Below, in pieces: positions 1 through 11,037 of a DNA stretch of 64,000 bases. The translations under genes and the position numbers were made by a program. Position 1 is the first letter of the stretch; each line of letters opens with the position of its first letter. The notes beneath the pieces were generated by a model. That model was not told the origin of the DNA. It saw nothing but the letters and a program-made list of their open reading frames with translations, and did no database searches. The stretch is from Linnemannia elongata. Taxonomy: Eukaryota > Mortierellomycota > Mortierellomycetes > Mortierellales > Mortierellaceae. The stretch spans positions 186,001-250,000 of the forward strand of contig JAXBDG010000006.1 in the NCBI GenBank assembly GCA_036320915.1, written 5' to 3'.

Positions 1-284
1 TGGGCCTTCAGAGATGCCATGTAATCGGCATGGCTGTAAGTGGTCTGCATTTCTGTTTGAATCAGCTTCTCCATCATATCATCGAGATCGAAATTCTTGC
101 GAGACCTGGAAGGAGGGATGAAGATGATCCCACCATCGTCATGTGGCTTGGTGAGAGGCTCGCGGCGACCTGCATGAGTGAAGACCTGTTGTTGGCGAGC
201 ATCCGAGTCGAAACAGGTTGGGGCAGCGGATGCAAGGGAAGCGAGCAAACCGACCACAGCAATAAGAGACAGGGCTTTGCGCAT
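1..284 (-). CDS. N-terminus of a secreted protein (partial, runs off left edge)
   Basis: The frame opens with ATG at 284 and stays open to the window edge (94 residues seen). The start MRKALSLIAVVGLLASLASA is a textbook signal peptide: a basic residue pair, a hydrophobic core and a small-residue cleavage site near residue 20-21. The following mature part is hydrophilic, with a run of prolines and basic residues (PPSRSRK, about residues 55-61) and then an acidic-amphipathic stretch (FDLDDMMEKL). No family is recognised. Some fungal protease propeptides look like this, but that is only a guess. The protein is predicted to enter the secretory pathway. A TATA box and a likely 5'-UTR intron lie upstream. 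Confidence is good that this is coding and secreted, low for any function. Confidence 0.7.
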   Translation of the reverse strand, partial: MRKALSLIAVVGLLASLASAAPTCFDSDARQQQVFTHAGRREPLTKPHDDGGIIFIPPSRSRKNFDLDDMMEKLIQTEMQTTYSHADYMASLKA

Positions 285-294
285 TTTTGTAGAG

Positions 295-451
295 CTTTGA
301 TGATCGAGTAAGATTGGATGAAGAGCGCAATACGTTGTGCGTTAGTAGCTGGACAGTACAATGCGGACACGTGGAGCAGATGTGGCGGGAAAAAGACATA
401 ATAAAATAAAACAGGTTGGGAGGAATGTATAGTCAGAGTTGGCTATGTTAC
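295..451 (-). other. Probable 5'-UTR intron of the secreted-protein gene
   Basis: Reading the minus strand, a CAG/GTAAC donor lies at 451, a near-perfect fungal branch point CTACTAAC at about 341-348, and an AAAG acceptor at 295, eleven bases before the start codon. The 157-nt length is normal for this window. It would explain the distance between the TATA box and the ATG. Confidence 0.45.
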
Positions 452-546
452 CTGAAGGAGTGTGTGTGCTTGGATGTGTGTGTGAGAGAGGGAATTGAGT
501 GCAGAGTTGGATGAAAAGAAGTTGAGGTGGGCGCAACTTGCCATGC

Positions 547-553
547 TTTTATA
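547..553 (-). promoter_or_regulatory. TATA box of the secreted-protein gene
   Basis: TATAAAA on the minus strand, about 95 bases upstream of the inferred intron donor and 263 bases upstream of the start codon. It is followed by a CA-rich leader. No other TATA-like match lies closer to the ATG. Confidence 0.4.
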
Positions 554-3261
554 CATTCTACGTTTGATGTGGCCACAATGTCATGATTCACTAATTGTGT
601 CTGATAATGCATATCTGATTTTTTTCTCACAGTCCATTTCCGGGACAAATGCTTGAGGCACACACAGGCGGCTGTACCAAAAACTTGGTTGCCTAAGCAC
701 GAATATTTTCATGCTTCTATAAGTTTTGTTGTTTGCTTCCGAGGGGAGAAAACGGTGCATTTCTCTCATCTTGCCTAGCTGAAAGATCAAGATAGTCACT
801 GGGAGTAATAAATGGAAGCATCGTTCTATTTGCCTGGTGGCTCTTTGGCAGAGGGCATTGCCGATGGAGGCAAAAATGAAAACATAATATTGGTGTGAAT
901 GTCTGGTATCCTCCTGCGTAGGGGTTAGCACATATGAAAGTGCGCACCAAGTCAGAGTCCTAAATAAAGTCTTTACTCACTTAAACCAATCTCGACGACA
1001 ACTGACAATCACTCCCACCTCTCCTTCTCCCTATCTTTTTTTTTCTCACAGTGGACTCGGGGGGGAAGAGGAAGAAAGGTGTCGTCTAGTCTATATGCGC
1101 GCTTTGAAATCGAATGCCCAAGCATATTTTCGAATTGTTATGCTTTTTTGCTTAAGCCTAAGGGAGGCGAGGGTGGGTAGCCCATGGAAGATGCATAAAG
1201 GGGCTCGATGTTTCTGGGGGGGGGTTATGTTCTATTCATGGTTGTTGTGAAGCAATGGTTAGATGAATAAACAGCCATGGTTCACATCGAGCATGCATGA
1301 AATGCACATTGCCATTATTATCAACCATTTAACTAAGAAGGACCTGAAGCTGACCACCTGAAGCAAGACTGTTAGATAAAGTACTAAGTAAAAAAACTTT
1401 GTCCTAGGCGACAACGTTGGCGATATGACTCGGTTACAATGCGATAGTGATGGAGGAAGAGAAGGAGCGGCAATGGCAAAGCATGAGAGAGGAAGGAGTG
1501 CGATTTTTTTACTGGTGCCACGGGAAGCGAAATGGGCAAGCACTCAGTATTGTTGTTGTTGTCAGACAAGCATAGCAATTTCATCCATTCGCATGAATCA
1601 ACTTGATTTTCTTCATTTGCTTGCTCCTGCATGTCAGGATGCTATGTAGTTTTTTTTCTTGTTCAGTTGGCATCGATCATCGCCACATAAAGAAAATTTC
1701 AAGGGAACTGAGAAAGATTTCGAGGGCATCTGTAAGAAAGCAGCATATTCGATGAAGAGGTACTGGCATGTAGTAGCCAAGTCTTCTTAGCGACATTGCT
1801 TTCTTCTCACCTTATCTGTCAAGCATCATTCTAGTAAGCATTTCTGGATTATTACACACTTAAGGGCTGCTATCATAGACGCGTTAACGCGTTTTTTTGG
1901 GGGGGTTGGCGCAAATAAAAAGTCCACAGGAGAGCGGCTCTTTGTGACCTCCTATTGGCATGCATGAATTTTTCCGACCTTTAACAGATCTTACTCCACC
2001 AACAAGAAATCCATCCCCCACACTAAGGTGGCTGGACTGAAGGACGCAGACCGGATTGTATGGTCAGTCAATTACTTGCATGAAGATGCGCCAATGCGAT
2101 TATTATTGCCAACCATTTAGCTAAGCACCACAAGAGGTAGACACTTCATTCGTAGACTAGAAGAATGAGGTTGTCTCTATTGTAAAACCAAGGGAAAATG
2201 AAACCCGTTTGCAAGGCTCCTAGGCTATAAAAGATATGACAACGGCTTGGTTATAATAAATGGGATAGGTAGTGATGGAGCGAGGGACAGAAATAAAGAG
2301 ACAGACGGTGAAAGAAAAGTATGAGTGATTTAAGCAAAGAATAAGTGGTTTACGAAGCGGATAGAGTAAGCAACTCAGTGCTATTGTTGAAACGCAGTCA
2401 TAAACACAGCATTTACGGTATGTATGCACTTTGCATGAATCACCTTTCCCGCTTGTACGACCTTAGTTGATGGCTTTCCTTTGTGTAATCTTGCATGTCG
2501 ACATTCGTAATGCAGTTTTTCTTGTTCGCACACTTCCCGATCAATGCCAACAGGCCTTCCAATCCCGAATCATGCTGCTATCCTAGGGTGGTCTTCTATG
2601 CTCCCACCGAATTTGATTTCAAATACAGTACTGGAATAGATAAATACATTAATTGAACGGTGTTCTGTAAGGCGTAGAGCAGCCTTGTTGCTTCGGTCAA
2701 CCAAGATTATGCCCTCTGTTCTATGAACTTCGAGAAATCGTCTCTCCCTCTCTTGCTTTCCTTTTTTTTCTTTTGTTTCCTGTTGAATTGTTACGAGACA
2801 CGACGCGGGCCATCTTTTCCTTCTTGGCATTAGAAACTCGAGGTGCTGCGCGAGGCATCTGCTAGATGGGCCACCAATCACCAATTCCTTCAATCGCCGT
2901 CAGGTGCTTATCCCTTTCCGATCAAGAGAAAGAACAATCAGGGGCGTGAGAAAGAGGGACTAAGTGTTGTGAAGGTTGCATGATAGCATCTATATGACAG
3001 TCAGAGAGATTGCATAGCAAAATTTCATGAGTGGGGCCTGGCGTAGGGTAGGGGGAAATATATGCATGAGCTTGCGGAATGTTATGCATCTCGCTGAACA
3101 GGCTGCTGTGTATAGATATCCTGGATATCCTTGTTTTCGCAGTGATCAGGGTACTTCAATGGAAGGCCCTAGCATCGTAGGACCCACGAAAATTTCCATA
3201 TGTATGAATGGTTTTTTCATAAACTGTTTTTTTTATGTACACCTTTAATCAACAGTTGGTC
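554..3261. other. Gene-poor stretch
   Basis: No reading frame here has convincing protein character on either strand; open frames are short and of low complexity. The stretch holds two diverged pieces of 28S rDNA (about 1762-1860 and 2562-2745), short homopolymers, and a weak diverged duplication (about 1300-1345 against 2090-2140, sharing the words attatta and aaccattta). No RNA gene was recognised. Confidence 0.5.
1762..2745 (+). repeat. Decayed 28S rDNA-derived repeat (two segments)
   Basis: Segment 1762-1860 aligns by eye to the fragment at 4701-4800: actggc, gtag, agccaag, tagcgac, ttgcttt and aagcattt match in order, with scattered changes. Segment 2562-2745 aligns to 5080-5272: gaatcat, atttcaaata, agataaat, taattgaacgg, gtagag and agccttgttgct match in order. 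The bases between do not align. The first segment starts at the same 28S position as the better copy at 4701. Confidence 0.6.
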
Positions 3262-3268
3262 TATAAAA
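3262..3268 (+). promoter_or_regulatory. TATA box of the beta-trefoil gene
   Basis: TATAAAA, 112 bases upstream of the ATG at 3380. A CA- and CT-rich leader rich in cacaa and ctctc words follows, as expected for a short 5' UTR. Confidence 0.6.
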
Positions 3269-3379
3269 GCATTCACAATTATCTCTTACAGTCCTTTCGC
3301 AAACATTTCCTACAATTGTCTTTCACAAACACCTCTCACACACAACACCTAACCTCTCCTCCTTCCTGACATCAACAAC

Positions 3380-3829
3380 ATGTCGTCCACTGAAGAGCCC
3401 ACTGAAGTAAACAGTCCAAGTGCTTTTGTCGCTGCCCTTGATCACTTTACCATTTACTCACCCGAGCACGGAAAGTTTACCTCGAGAAATGGTAGTAGTG
3501 CTGTTCGTGTGTCCAAGAGTTCCTTCGATGAATACTGCCGTTTGTCGCTCGTTCTGCATGTCCCGGATACCAACAAGATTCGATTCAGCCTTGATACGGG
3601 AGCTGTTGTATACCGACATACAGATAATAGCAACCTTCACGGAGGCTCGTCTAACGGGTCCAACCCCGACTCGCTTTTCGAGTTGATCCCAAGAACCGAT
3701 GGCACCTTTTACATCAAAGCCGACAACAGTAACTATGTCAGTGTTTATGATTCTGGTGGACTTGTCTTGAGAGCTTCCAAGTCATCGCCCGACAAGCATT
3801 GTATTTTCAAGATCGAAACCGTAACCTAG
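3380..3829 (+). CDS. Small intronless beta-trefoil-like (fascin/agglutinin-type) protein
   Basis: The 149-residue protein is intronless and has no signal peptide, so it is probably cytosolic or nuclear. Two similar lobes can be seen: residues 22-60 (FTIYSPEHGKFTSRNG then VRVSKSSFDEYCRLSL) and 109-147 (GTFYIKADNSNYVSVYD then LRASKSSPDKHCIFKIE). Each has an aromatic strand start, a turn with N or G, a second strand and an ASK/VSKSS-x-D-x-x-C-x-F/L end. This is the pattern of beta-trefoil repeats in fascin-like actin-bundling domains and some fungal agglutinins. Which ligand it binds cannot be told. A clear TATA box lies upstream and an AATAAA signal at 4070-4075 downstream. The fold call is an inference from the repeat pattern; it could equally be a small fungal lectin. 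Confidence 0.75.
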   Translation: MSSTEEPTEVNSPSAFVAALDHFTIYSPEHGKFTSRNGSSAVRVSKSSFDEYCRLSLVLHVPDTNKIRFSLDTGAVVYRHTDNSNLHGGSSNGSNPDSLFELIPRTDGTFYIKADNSNYVSVYDSGGLVLRASKSSPDKHCIFKIETVT

Positions 3830-4069
3830 GATCTTCCGACGATATCAAGAAGTGCCCGACGTCTGGGGGCGAGGCTGAGGTTGCGGGGGTCCAAGTGAAA
3901 GCCTGAGAGCAGATTTTCAAGAGGCTCGCTCACTAGCGAGCGATCTTTGCTTGCGTTCACTTGAAGTTTTTTTCCTTCCTTCATTTTTCTCTTTTTTGCT
4001 CTCATCCATCCATCCTCAACTGGCCACAGTAACTTTTCTTTGTTCTCCTCTTTCACCACATACACCTCA

Positions 4070-4075
4070 AATAAA
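4070..4075 (+). terminator. Polyadenylation signal AATAAA of the beta-trefoil gene
   Basis: AATAAA lies 241 bases after the stop codon, within a pyrimidine-rich 3' flank. Confidence 0.4.
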
Positions 4076-4279
4076 GATGACTTTACATGGTCGTGATCCA
4101 CACAACTTTCAAGATCACCGATTCCATTGGATCAATTTTTCTTTTGTGTATATTCTTTTCTTTATAACGCGCTCTGTTTTTTACCTTTCTTTATTTTGCT
4201 TAAACACTTTCAATCATCACCACTCCACCTTCTGGGACAATACTCAGCTCAGCCGTATGACGTGATCGTAGAGTCGTTG

Positions 4280-4599
4280 TGTAACGAGACGGGACGAGGG
4301 TACGAGGATAAGAGGTGAAGAGGACGAGTGGACGAAAGAAATGAGGGAACGGGGGACGATTTCTTGTGGACTTTGTTTAATAAAGAAGCGAGTTATGAAA
4401 TAAGAACTAAACTAGGTACAGACTATAAGAATTTATATGATTACGGAAACGAGGTTGGGACCTTGACTTTTCTAGATAATTCGATAGAGTATTCTGATTA
4501 ATTAGCCAAAGAAGAATCGCGATGTTTGATGGCACTGGAATGATTGAAAAGGTTGGTGTCGTTGGTGATGTTTCAGTGACTTAGTGAAAAACTCTGGCA
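4280..4599. mobile_element. Solo LTR (320 bp) with 5-bp TSD CGTTG
   Basis: The segment starts TGTAACGAG and ends CTCTGGCA, that is, TG...CA as in retrotransposon LTRs, and is flanked by identical 5-bp direct repeats CGTTG (4275-4279 and 4600-4604). It contains AATAAA near 4379. A second element with the same plan lies at 54437-54728; the two share the word order gagggaa, ttaataaag, ttctaga, ggttggtg(tc/gc)gt and aaactctg(g/a)ca. No internal retrotransposon genes are present, so this is a recombined solo LTR. Confidence 0.7.
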
Positions 4600-4700
4600 C
4601 GTTGTTTGGTTGGATTAGGGAATAGTTTTCTTCAACGCGCCACTACCAACCTTCTTTAGTCTCCAAAACACGCTAATTGGAGGTGACCTTGTAGACCGAC

Positions 4701-4737
4701 AACTGGCTTGTGGAAGCCAAGCATTCATAGCGACGTT

Positions 4738-4773
<36 letters not shown>

Positions 4774-4817
4774 ACTGAAGCAGAATTCAGTAAGCGTTGG
4801 ATTGTTCACCCACTAAT

Positions 4818-4872
<55 letters not shown>

Positions 4873-5272
4873 ATGAAATGTTGATGCAATAGTAATTGAA
4901 CTTAGTACGAGAGGAATCGTTCATTCGGATAATTGGTATTTGGGCCTGCCTGAGCAGGCAATGGCCCGAAGCTATCATCCGTTGGGTTATGGCTGAACGC
5001 CTCTAAGTCAGAACCCGTGCTAGAACGCGACGATTACCGCCTTTTCCGATTTTTAGTTGAATACGAATAGATCTTCGGATCCTGAATCATACTACGTGGG
5101 GTTATCTTGCAGAGCGGAAAGGCTTTGTGAGGTTCCTGCTAATGTTAATTTCAAATATTGGAAGAGATAAATCCATTGCAGACGACTTTAATTGAACGGG
5201 GTATTGTAAGCAGTAGAGTAGCCTTGTTGCTACGATCTGCTGAGATTAAGCCCATTGTTCTATAGATTTGTT
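4701..5272 (+). rRNA. 28S rRNA 3'-terminal fragment (about 572 nt), isolated
   Basis: The sequence matches universal 28S landmarks: AACTGGCTTGTGG of domain V, the TTCGATGTCGGCTC helix, GGGAACGTGAGCTGGGTTTA, the sarcin-ricin loop AGTACGAGAGGAA at about 4907, TGGCTGAACGCCTC, and the 3' end CTGCTGAGATTAAGCC near 5245. Homology starts abruptly at 4701, so the first ~80% of 28S and all of 18S and 5.8S are missing. It is therefore a dispersed fragment and not a working rRNA gene. It keeps high similarity to functional 28S, which suggests recent origin or exchange with the rDNA array. A pyrimidine tract like the start of the intergenic spacer follows. Confidence 0.85.
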
Positions 5273-5684
5273 CGAAAGAACAACATCTCTCTCTCTTTCT
5301 TCTTTTTTTTCTTTTTTTTTTTTTTTTCTTTCAGGCGGTTTAGTTAAGGGCATCTTAACATATGTCCTGGTGGCCGGGTTGTGTGCGCGGATAGCCGCTT
5401 GAATAGGCCGCTCTTATGGTGACCCCCCTCCCCCAGCCTGAAGAAAAGAAAAGAAAAGAAGAGAAAAAAAAAAAAAGAGTGAGGTGCAAACGCAGATCAT
5501 GCTCTACAGCGCGCCCAGGGGCACTTGTTTGATAGTACGCCATTTTTTACACGGGCTGGTTTTCATTAGCAAGACTCATTGAACATGCTTTCGTTACAGT
5601 ACAATTTTCTCGTTGTTGATTTATTTATACTCGCAGTCAACCACAAAGAAAAAGAAAAAATCAAAAAAAAAATTTGGAAACCTC
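5273..5684. other. rDNA-spacer-like and low-complexity stretch
   Basis: Immediately after the 28S end come CT-rich and poly-T tracts, then a motif (gcggtttagttaagggc, 5335-5351) that recurs on the minus strand beside the other rDNA piece near 44930, so the copied unit includes the start of the intergenic spacer. A run of AAAAG units follows at about 5440-5475. No gene is seen. Confidence 0.5.
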
Positions 5685-8600
5685 CTACTCCTTACGGTAT
5701 CGATCCAACATCGAAATATGCCTGGCCCCACGCTTCTTCGGACACGTACACAGCGTCGCCATCAACTCAGGCTCCTTTCTCAAAATCGCCAACGTCGCCA
5801 ACGAAACCTCCTTCCTCAAATCCTCCATATGCTTCCCGACCGCCGTAGCCATAGTCCGCTCATGTATCCGGAAATGACACTTCAACACAGGTTCCCCATC
5901 GTCATGACTCCTCAACCCATTCGACGATCGCATCCCCAACCCCAACTTCTTCAACAGTTTCTCAGAGTCGCTAACCTTCTCAGCAGCCTCAGTCTCAAAC
6001 TTGAAGTTGTGACAACCCTGGTACTGTAAGGATTCGAGGAGGACCTTGTTGGGGTGGAGGACCATTCCCTCGAAATTGACATGCTTGTCCAAGAACGGCT
6101 TGATCAACCTCCGGAACAAATCCGTGATGAGCTCAAAATTAAACCCGCTGTCGACAAACACCGCCCCCAGCGTCGACTCGACCAGATCTCCCAACACTTT
6201 TGGCATATAGATATCCACCCAATACTCTTTCTCCAACTCCCCCGTCGGGGATTTACTCGCCCGTTCCTCCAGACTGACTATCGCCCGAGAGATGGCACCA
6301 ATCAATGATGGCGAGTAATGGTCGAGGAACTTTTGGAGCCCCCATTTGAGCGAGATGGCGCCCAGGATGCCGTTGTTGACAGACGCGTCCTTGATGAGCG
6401 TGATCGCTCCAGGAGGGGCATCATAGTACTTTTCGTAGTAGTACTGAATGACCTGGAAGTCCAGTACCGCATCGCCTAGGAACTCCAGTCGCTGGTAACA
6501 GACCGCGTCAGCTCGGATGTGTGACGCGTGCGTCATGGCTTCAAAGAACAACGACGGGTCCTTGAACTCGTACCCCAAGACCTTCTGAACCTCCTGAATT
6601 GCCGCCATGTTAGCCACCGACAGCGGCACTTGCGCCATCAACGATGACGTTGTGGACGAAGACGAAGCCAACCCTTCCTCCCCTCTCCGCGCCGCTTCCT
6701 TGGTGGTCTTGGCTTCCAAGAAAACCCTCTCAAAATCCTCCCACGTCGCAAACTCATCAAACGGGATCCGAAGAGCCTTGGCCGCCTGGAACGCCACAGT
6801 ATACCCGCCGCTCAAGAACGCCGCCCCCAAAGAAGCCTCAATCACATCAGCAAGGGTCTTGTTCGAAAGTTGATGTTTCTGCACGCTCTCCCACTCCTTC
6901 TTGTCGATCGTGAAATAGGGCGGTCTCCAGGACTTGCGATGGAATGGCGTACTGCTGATGAACCGATACAACTCCAAACTCGTAGCGTGGCCGAGAAGAG
7001 CCTTGTTCGAGATGATGCGAATACGACTCGCGTGGAGCTGACCTTCATCTTTGGCAGGGTTGACAATGTACAACCGGATCGTGCTGGAGAACTTCAGGAA
7101 CGAATCTCCCAGCAACTCAAGACGCTCGTACTGGTAGTCGCGGTTTGACGATGAGGTCGTGAAGGCTTCCTGAAGGTAATCCAAGCGGACCTGGTTGAGA
7201 CCAATCAAATTGCGAGCTTCGTAGACGAGCAGGGTCTGGTCCAGACTGAAGAGGATCGAGGGGACTAGTTGCGCCATTCTCAGCACATCGGCTTTGACAG
7301 TGCCTCGGATACATGCCTTCAGTGGCATCATCATCGCCCCGGCTTCCTCCTTAGCCTCTTCCTCGCGAACTGCGGGTTGCAGGTGGTTCCTCATTTTTCG
7401 TACTCGGTCAACCATCAGAATCTTGTCACCATCTTCGCAGTCCACTTGAAATTTCCACTTGAAGTAGGCCGCGAAGGTCTTTGGAACGGTTGCCGGGGCC
7501 GGTGTCACCACCCCTTCAATTAAAAGATTAGAAGATGAAGGGCTAGAGGGTGGGTTGTTGGCGGTGGATGCGTCGGATGACGGTGAGGTAGCCGTAGCAG
7601 CCTTGGCAGCTGATCGCATGGTATGATTCCTGAGTTTGGTGAGAGATTCGTCCCAAGCTGCAAGCTCCTGCCGGAAAGCATCGGGCGGCATCAAGTCCTG
7701 CATCTTGTAGTCTTTGAGGATCGTCTTGAGGAAGAACTCTCGAGTTGGGTCCTTGCGGAGTGCCAGAAGCGTGGTTTGCAACACTTGCTCGTCCTCTGTC
7801 TCTGGAATAGGCGCTGGATCAGGCTGTACTTTCTGACCAGACTCGATGTCCTCCCAAGAAATATCCAATTCAGCCTGGGCCAAAGTCAAGTCCAGGTTAG
7901 TGGATGAGTTACGCTTGCAGAGTGGCACCAAAAAGTATGGCATGGTCTCCAGGGAGCACTCAAAGCTCTTGCGGCACATCCGCTGGAACAGCAGCAGGGT
8001 AAACTTTTGGATGAGGAGGAGTTGCTCCTTCGTCACTGTAAGCGGCTCTGAATAGCTTTTGATGTTCACCAGCCTGCCAGCTCCTTCAAGATACAGGCGG
8101 ATCGGCGCAATCGCACTCGGTAGAGGTTGGCGTGTCAAAATACACATAAGGCGGAACCGGTGCTTGCCTCCAAGACGCTCAACATCGCGCTCATCCATCT
8201 CAAGGACACATCTGTGAAGGATGAGGGGAGCTTCAATGTTCATTGGGTCTTGCTTCCAGATCTCTGGACAGGAGTAAGGGTAAATTCGGTTTTTCTCGAT
8301 TGTCTCCAGGGGAACAGATTCGACCGGGGAGTCGCCAATAACCTCCTCGACCATCACCGGCAGCAGATTGTCGTTGAGAGCCTTGAGAGAGTGGAGCAAC
8401 TCACAGGCCTTGAAAGCTGCCGACTTTCGCGCCATCTGCTTGGTCGAGGTGCGGTCCGACTGCACGATCCGGACAGGTGCATTCGGAGGTAAGGTGAGAT
8501 CGCAAATGAATCCAGAGGACCCGTTGGCAGTAACAGAAAACTCGGGTTGCAGCGAACAAAACTCGTCTCCTGTCAGAGAACTGCAGTAGTAATGCAGCAA

Positions 8601-11037
8601 CTGGATGGCCGAGTCCAGAGTGAGAAGCGCACCAGTGGTAGGGACTCTGTAAGATTGAGCAGGGGTCATGTCCATCAACTCTGTTCCATCATCCTCGTCG
8701 ATGCTCCCCGGCTTTCGCATGAGTCGCTCCGAATCTAAGCTGTGGCACCATTCGCGCATGCTCTTCTCTCCAATCTGGATCTTCTCCAACGCGGCCTCTT
8801 CGCCTCGGTTGTCGTACTCCATCATCATGATATATCGCGAATTCTTTTGTCGCGCTCTTCCTCGGGACTGAATATAGCTGATTGTTGTAGTGATAGGGTC
8901 GAACCTAGTGGAGACAAGTCGCGAAAAATTCAAGGTTAATTGCCGCAATACATTAAAGCCGTGTAGAGAAAAGTCTATAGGCGAAACTTTCGTTAGGATC
9001 AAAGTTACCTGATGACGACGTTACAGGGCTGAATATCCAAACCCTCCTCCGCAACACTAGTGGACACCAACAAGTTGTAGACCTTGCTTCGAAAGTTGGA
9101 GATAATGTCGTTCTGTTCTTGAAATTTCATCTTCAGAACACTGTAATTCTCGTCGCTATGTCCGGCCAGCACTTGGACCCGGAAGATCTCCCGAAACTCC
9201 TCCAGCTCCTGAAGTAACAGACAAAGCGCAATCGCGGTGTCCCTTCGCTGGACAAAAATAATGCCACAAAAGTCCTCGGACCAGCTCTTGCCCGCAACTC
9301 GAAGGATCTGGATGAGTTTCATGACCTTGGGCGACATCTGCTTGATATCAACCGCTGGATTCGGATATGTCCAGGCCTTGACGACATCGAGGGCCGTCCT
9401 GATCTCTTCGGGAAGCTGCTTGATACTTCCTTCCCTCCTGGCCATGTTCTCGATATAGACCCGCCACAAAGAGTCGACGCACCAGGAACCAAGATGACTG
9501 AGGTTAAACTGGACGCTCTCAAAGATTGGGTTCAAGCTTGGGACCATGAAGCACTTTGACCTCAGGACACTGGTGAGCTTGGTGGTGCGATAACCAGGAG
9601 CCGGGTTGTATTGAACCACAAACTCCAAGGGTCTCTCGACGAATTGCTTGACCTCTTCTTTATCCACCGTGAATACCTTTGCATCCATCAATTTCTCAAG
9701 TTCGCTATCGTAGACAAGGGTATCGTATGAAGACAAAAAGGAGACCAATTAAATTTGTGCGTACTATTTGTTTCGATTGATAGAAATACTAATCACGATA
9801 TATGTCATACCTTGCTGTGTGGTAGAGTTTGGATCCAATGTCAGAAGAGGGTGAGGCAGTCATGCCAAACACCTTGGGTCGTTGAGCGCGATCGAGGTCG
9901 TGAACATGATAGAAATCCTTCATGATGCAGCAAAATGGATGATCCTTGCGGGCATGGTGACACTCATCGAAAATCAGCAGATTGACCTTTTGATTGTATT
10001 TGAGGACAGTTGAAAGATTAACAATTCATTCATTATCAGCCTTTGGTCAAAGCCATCCATGTCAGTCAACCATCAAGAACAAAAACGAATTCTAGTCGTG
10101 CACGTACCCTAGACATCTGGACAAAACCATGGTGAAAGAGATCGAGCAGGATCTGAGCTGTCAGGACCACGACGTCCACATTCTTGTACGTTTCGCCCCA
10201 AAGATCTTCCGAGAATTTTTTAGTGTCCATGGCACCGCACAGCATTGTGACCTCGGCATCGCAGTTGGATCGAATGACGGCAGCCTGCTGAAAGACCAAA
10301 GGCACGTTGTTGACAATAAAGAAGCTGATCTTGCGCTATTGTAACGAGAACGTGAAAAATACGTTCAGCTTCTTTGATTCTTATTACGCATATCTTGATA
10401 GCGATCAAAGATTTATGGGTATACTCTTGCGGAGCAAATCATCAGTGAGCTTGTTGGAGTGGTATCATACCTCTTTTGGTCCACGCTGAGCCTCCCTCTC
10501 TCTTCGAAGCATCTCGCGGATGAGCATTACAGCCACCAGTGTCTTTCCTGAACCTGTATCCATGACTGCAATCACATTACCAGCCTCTGCTTTCTGGAAC
10601 AACTCGATCTGGTACTGACGCGGAACCAGGAAGGGATTCTGCTTGACAGGGGGCACCTTCACCTCGTGGGATGAATCCGAGGCAGTCGAAGACTGAGAGG
10701 CGGCTGAGGAATCAAATGAAAGGGACGAGACGGGCCGGAAGCTTGTTCCCATTCGAGGAGACAACGATAATGTCTGCATGGGTATCAGGGGTAAGGGCAG
10801 CTTGGATGCCGTAGAGCGTAGAGGCTGGTCGAGGATAGGAATGGGGTCCTCTTCCAAAGGCGACAGAAGGTCCTGCTGAGTAGTACCTGCAATTTTGATG
10901 GGTTGTGTGGATGTTGAAGGCTTTGGTAGAGGCTTGGACGGCAAGTCTCGCAAGGATCCAGCCACCGGGCCGAGGAAGTCGTCGACTCCTTCCCGTCCCA
11001 ACAAGTCAAAAGCTGCTGCTGTCGTTGTTGTTGTCAT
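5685..11037 (-). CDS. dcl: Dicer-like ribonuclease (5 exons, 1628 aa)
   Basis: Exons, minus strand: 11037-10471, 10335-10108, 9986-9811, 9704-9009 and 8904-5685; every junction is GT-AG and the phases close exactly. Order of parts: low-complexity N-terminus (1-125); helicase with Walker A MDTGSGKT (about 159-166) and motif II DECH (272-275); helicase C-terminal domain ending in YIQSRGRAR, the Dicer version of motif VI; a Dicer dimerisation-like region; RNase IIIa signature [10 protein letters not shown] (about 1147); RNase IIIb signature [12 protein letters not shown] (about 1359); and a double-stranded RNA-binding-like C-terminus (about 1527-1615). Both RNase III domains keep the acidic E and D residues, so catalysis looks intact. 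It should cleave long dsRNA into small RNAs that silence transposons and genes. No clear PAZ pocket is recognisable. The start is the first in-frame ATG, before a Thr/Ala-rich leader. Confidence 0.95.

Noticed and set aside
2570..2893. 107-residue minus-strand frame
   Set aside because: It overlaps the decayed 28S-derived sequence, which explains the bases better.
4605..4700. Possible group I intron end before AACTGG (a known intron site in domain V)
   Set aside because: The upstream sequences of the three copies do not match each other, and no conserved intron core could be seen, so I only note the position.
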